64,000 bases of DNA, from assembly GCF_003967355.1 (NCBI RefSeq), contig NZ_BIFH01000038.1, positions 63,249 through 127,248 on the forward strand. Reading direction: 5' to 3'. The DNA comes from Embleya hyalina (lineage in GTDB: Bacteria > Actinomycetota > Actinomycetes > Streptomycetales > Streptomycetaceae). Shown here piece after piece: positions 61,301 to 64,000 of the stretch. Positions within the stretch are counted from its first letter, which is position 1. Each line of letters starts with the position of its first letter. A model generated the notes under the pieces. That model was not told where the DNA came from and made no database searches. It saw only the letters and a program-made list of their open reading frames with translations. The position numbers and the translations under genes are program-made.

Positions 61301-64000
61301 CACCGAACGGGAAGCTCGACCGCCGCGCGCTGCCGGACCCGCCCTCGCCCCGGACGAACGCCGCCCATGTCGCGCCCGTCGGCGAGCGGGAGCGGCGCAT
61401 CGCCGAGGTGTGGGCGCGCGTCCTGGACGTGGAACGGGTCGGCGCGCACGACGACTTCTTCGCCCTGGGCGGCCACTCGCTGCGCGCGGCCCGGCTGGTC
61501 GCCGCGCTGCGCGAGGAACTGGCGGTGGAGGCGCCCGTGCGGCTCGTGTTCGACCGGCCCACGGTGCGCGGGTTCGCCGCCGCGCTCGACCCGGAGCGGC
61601 CCGTCGAGCGCATCCCGCGGCGCGCCGAACCGGGTCCGGCGCCGCTGTCGTTCCTCCAGCGGCGACTGTGGTTCCTGGACCGGCTGCGCCCGGATCGGGC
61701 CGACTACAACGTGGCGTCCGTCCTGCGACTGCGCGGCCGGGTGGACCCGGCCCTGCTGCGTCGGGCCGTCGAGGGGGTCCTGGCCCGGCACGACGTGCTG
61801 CGCGGGCGGTTCGTGTCCGGCCCCGACGGCCCCGTCCAGGTGAGCGACCCGGTCCGGCCGCCGTGGGACGAGGTGTACGAGCCGGGCGCGCCGGATCCGG
61901 GTGAGGCGGAATCGGCGGCGTTCGCCGAGGCGCGGCGGCGCTGCGCCGAGCCGTTCGACCTGGCGCGCGGCCCGCTGTTCCGGGCCACGCCGATCCGGAT
62001 CGCCGCCGAGGACCACCTGTTGGTGGTGGTCGTGCACCACGCGGTCGTCGACGGTTGGTCGTTGCCGCTGTTCTGGGCGGAGGTCGGCGCCGGGTATCGC
62101 GCGCTCGCCGGGTCCGGGTCGGCGGCGGCGACGCCCGAGCCCGTTCGACCGCCGGTGCAGTACGCCGACTTCGCCGCGTGGGAGCGGGCCGACACCACCC
62201 GAGGCGCGGCGGATCTGCACTACTGGCGCGCGAAGTTGGCCGGAGCGAGCGCCACCGAGATCCCCGCCGACCGGCGCCGACCGGCGATGTTCGACGAGGA
62301 AGGCGCCTCGGTCGACTTCGAACTGCCCGAGACGGTGGCGCGGCGTACCGCCGAGGTGGCGCGCGAGCTGGGGGCCACGCCGTTCGTCGTCCTGTGCGCC
62401 GCGTTCGCGGTCACCGCCGCCCGGCTCTCCGGGAGTGCGGACGTCGTGCTCGGGACCCCGACCGCCGGTCGCGGCCGTCAGTATCCCGAACTGGCGGATG
62501 TGATCGGCCCCTTCGTCAACACCCTCGTACTGCGGACGCACGCCGAGGAGGAGCGCGTCTTCGCGGACCTGGTGCGGGAGGTGCGGACCACCGTCCTGGA
62601 CGCGACCGCCCATCAGGACCTGCCGTTCGAGCGGTTGGTGGAGGAGCTGCGGCCGGAGCGCGAATTGAACCGACACCCGCTGTTCCGGATCATGTTCGCG
62701 CTCGACCGGGACGAGGCCGGTGCGCTCGACCTGCCCGGGGTGCGGACCGAATCCGTACGGATCCCGCACCACAGCGCCAAGTTCGACCTTGGCCTGACCC
62801 TCACGGAGCGTCGGGACGGCACGCTGACCGGATCACTGGCCTACGCCACGGCGCTCTACCACCCCACCACCGCCCACGGCATCGCGGACACGTTCCGGCG
62901 GGTGCTCACCGCGGCCCTCGCCCACCCGCACCGCCCGGTGGCGGGACCCGAACTGCTCGACCCGGCCGCCGCACGACGCCTGTCGCCGATCGACGGGCCG
63001 AGCGAGGCCGAGGACGGGTGCCTGCACACCCTGATCGCCGCCCGGGCGGCCGAGCGGCCGACGGCCCCGGCCCTGGAGTTCGGCGAACAGGTGCTCACCT
63101 ATGCCCGGTTGGACCGGCGCGCGAACGACCTGGCCCGGCGACTGCGGGCGGCCGGGGCCCGGCCGGGCGTGTTCGTCGGCGTGCTGCTGCCCCGGTCGAT
63201 CGAGCTGGTCGTGGGCCTGCTCGCGGTGTTCCGCACCGGAGCCGCCGCCGTACCGCTCGATCCGGGCCAACCCGCCCGGCGCAACCGCCTGTTGCTCACC
63301 AGCGCGGGCGCGTCCCTGGTGCTGACCGACGACGCGTCACCGACCGGCGACACGACGGACCGGTTCGCCGGGTCGGCGGTGGTGTCCGCGTCGACCATCG
63401 AGGCCGACAACCCTCCGGATTCCCCAGCCGGCCCGGCGGACCTCGCCTACGTGACCTTCACCTCCGGATCCACCGGCCTGCCCAAGGCGGTGCCCACCAC
63501 CCACGCGGCGGCGACCCGCTATCTGCGCCTGCTCGCCGCCGAGTTCGGCATCGGCGCCGAGGACACCGTGCTCCAGGTGGCCGCCGTCTCCTTCGACGCG
63601 GCGATCCGGGACATCTTCGGCACCCTCGCCGCCGGCGCCCGCCTGGTGCTTTCGGCCGACGAACACGCCCGCGACCCGAGGGCGATCCTGGCCACGATCG
63701 ACCGGCGCGGGGTGACCGCGCTGCTGTCCGTGGTGCCGTCGCTGCTGGGGGTGTTGACCGCGGTGGCCGACGGCCCGGGTGACGCCGACGCCGACGCGGC
63801 GCCCGCCGCGAGCCGGCTCCGGCTGATCCTGCTCAGCGGCGAGGAGCCGAACGCGCAGGTGTTGCGCCGGGTGCGCCGACTGGGCACCGGGATCGTCGTG
63901 GTCAACCAGTACGGGCCCACCGAATGCACCATGACGTCCACGTTCCGGCGCATCACCGACGCCGACCTCGACGCCGAGTCGATCCCGATCGGCGCGCCGC
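58300..64000 (+). CDS. Nonribosomal peptide synthetase, C-A-T-C-A..., runs off the window
   Basis: At least 1900 residues from ATG 58300, overlapping the first NRPS stop by eight bases; the end lies outside. Approximate order: a short N-terminal stretch (MTERTGAGDPRLAERLREAR), C1 50-480 (HHIATDG near 181), A1 510-1010 (HTSGSTGRPKG, NVYGPTETT, NGKLDR), T1 with Ser near 1060 (LGGHSLRA), C2 1110-1545 (HHAVVDG near 1246), A2 from about 1570 (FTSGSTGLPKA, NQYGPTECT), cut by the window. The A1 pocket reads D-I-L-Q-L-G-V-I-W, eight of nine positions like the glycine code D-I-L-Q-L-G-L-I-W, so glycine is a fair prediction. The A2 pocket D-A-R-S-L-S-Q-M-T is not recognised. No epimerase, methyltransferase or thioesterase domain is seen yet. 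Coupling to the first NRPS gene makes them successive proteins of one assembly line. Confidence 0.9.
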   Translation, partial: MTERTGAGDPRLAERLREARARLADPGPDSPDAHAGSLPRRPADAPIVASFEQERVWLVDRILGRAPEYNVPQCMWFRDEFDPDAFGRALTALVARHEVLRTVFTEVDGLPRPVLRPEGPVTIETVDGTELGDPADPDALRRLARRVADLADRPFDLAGEIPLRAAAVRCVDGSALVLLTVHHIATDGTAMARTWDELASGYAAARARRPLPADPPARQYADFAAWQRAHAAETEAADLRYWADRLTGLPELTLPTDHPRPAASERAGAEVRFTLPAATAARVRALSVRYGATPFMTLLAGFKAQLALLGGQTDIAVGTPVAGRDRPELETMLGTFVNTVVLRTELADSPSFVDLIGRVRESALGAYAHQGLPFAHLVEHLHPRRDLSRNPLFQVLFAHRHEPAPGAGTRSEPRLRPVPLPVTTSKFDLALTLTEAGPEAPITGSIVFDPDLFESATIHRLAAGYVRLLHAATAYPDLPPDRLPLADPAEAATLVHDWGRGEFRAPNGATLPELIAAQAVRTPEAIALGCGERTVTYAELIERADRLAARLAALGLPAEGVVAVCLDRSVDLVIALLGVLRAGGGYLPIDPSHATARIGALLADSETRLVLTHAATARTMPWADLGVPVLDLDTVADHAPGPRPPAAAPDPDQVAYLIHTSGSTGRPKGVMVTHGGVANLARDMIERLALDGSSVVGALTTVSFDIAVLELLVPLAAGARVQVLPQAALADGGRLGAALTDAGATVVQATPAGWAMLLDAGWPGGEIRALCGGEALPGPLAERIRARVARLWNVYGPTETTIWSAAHLVEHTPAPPGPDTPDPAAPPLGRPLLNTSLYVLDNRLAAVPIGVVGELYIGGLGLARGYAADPGRTAERLLPDPFAAGAGRAGARMYRTGDLVRYRPDGRLDFLGRADQQIKIRGHRIEPGEIEARLLAHPDIARAAVRVHGEGLDRVLVGYLVRRAGHDDRDPGVLAREWLRGSLPEYLVPPLIVELDALPLTPNGKLDRRALPDPPSPRTNAAHVAPVGERERRIAEVWARVLDVERVGAHDDFFALGGHSLRAARLVAALREELAVEAPVRLVFDRPTVRGFAAALDPERPVERIPRRAEPGPAPLSFLQRRLWFLDRLRPDRADYNVASVLRLRGRVDPALLRRAVEGVLARHDVLRGRFVSGPDGPVQVSDPVRPPWDEVYEPGAPDPGEAESAAFAEARRRCAEPFDLARGPLFRATPIRIAAEDHLLVVVVHHAVVDGWSLPLFWAEVGAGYRALAGSGSAAATPEPVRPPVQYADFAAWERADTTRGAADLHYWRAKLAGASATEIPADRRRPAMFDEEGASVDFELPETVARRTAEVARELGATPFVVLCAAFAVTAARLSGSADVVLGTPTAGRGRQYPELADVIGPFVNTLVLRTHAEEERVFADLVREVRTTVLDATAHQDLPFERLVEELRPERELNRHPLFRIMFALDRDEAGALDLPGVRTESVRIPHHSAKFDLGLTLTERRDGTLTGSLAYATALYHPTTAHGIADTFRRVLTAALAHPHRPVAGPELLDPAAARRLSPIDGPSEAEDGCLHTLIAARAAERPTAPALEFGEQVLTYARLDRRANDLARRLRAAGARPGVFVGVLLPRSIELVVGLLAVFRTGAAAVPLDPGQPARRNRLLLTSAGASLVLTDDASPTGDTTDRFAGSAVVSASTIEADNPPDSPAGPADLAYVTFTSGSTGLPKAVPTTHAAATRYLRLLAAEFGIGAEDTVLQVAAVSFDAAIRDIFGTLAAGARLVLSADEHARDPRAILATIDRRGVTALLSVVPSLLGVLTAVADGPGDADADAAPAASRLRLILLSGEEPNAQVLRRVRRLGTGIVVVNQYGPTECTMTSTFRRITDADLDAESIPIGAP

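Noticed and set aside
57787-62772. Minus-strand open frame of 1661 codons opposite the second NRPS gene
   Set aside because: Same reason: low-complexity Arg/Gly/His composition and full NRPS motifs on the other strand.

Overview
The window is high-GC actinomycete chromosome, most likely from a Streptomyces-like member of the Streptomycetaceae. Several things suggest this: strongly GC-biased codon use, many GTG/TTG starts, genes overlapping by ATGA, PucR regulators, a histidine kinase/roadblock pair, an IdeR/DmdR-type iron box and chitinase-type TGGTCCAGACC elements. No rRNA, tRNA, insertion sequence, prophage or CRISPR array was recognised.

Layout. 1-1583: end of a carboxylesterase and a spermidine-synthase-like protein. 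1672-2574: a class A beta-lactamase-like protein without a signal peptide. 2928-10641: one tightly coupled operon with a class C-type serine hydrolase, a complete oligopeptide-type ABC importer (one permease is fused to an ATPase) and a GNAT-like protein. 10927-12588: a PucR-type regulator. 12621-13436: a degenerate SpoIIE/PP2C-like protein. 13437-14493: a spacer filled with tandem repeats. 14494-17797: a methyltransferase-like gene, a frameshifted P-loop gene, a 2-hydroxyacid dehydrogenase and two small proteins. 17966-25069: an iron-regulated siderophore locus, with a siderophore-interacting reductase divergent from an ATP-grasp ligase, two IucA/IucC synthetases and a type III PLP decarboxylase. 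25196-30594: a methyltransferase, a Liv-type binding lipoprotein, a roadblock protein and a NIT-type sensor kinase. 31868-32410: DoxX. 32678-37894: a PucR regulator divergent from an NCS1 permease, an amidase and a ureohydrolase, probably for arginine/guanidino-compound use. 38071-42308: aldo/keto reductase, a small membrane protein, an MDR oxidoreductase with a divergent TetR, and a DUF574-type methyltransferase. 42407-44737: secreted GH18 chitinase.

44976-64000 (continuing past the window) looks like a nonribosomal peptide cluster. An MFS exporter, a MalY-like PLP enzyme and a B12-type radical SAM protein read leftward. Two NRPS genes read rightward, with visible order A-T-C-(A, broken)-T-C-A-T then C-A-T-C-A. 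The two arms share a striking divergent control region: an inverted duplication of about 70 bp carrying an identical 22-bp block, and a homologous short leader ORF in front of each arm. The second adenylation domain has lost its substrate pocket, its phosphate loop and its catalytic lysine, while the neighbouring C and T domains look intact. I consider these two features the most novel in the window.
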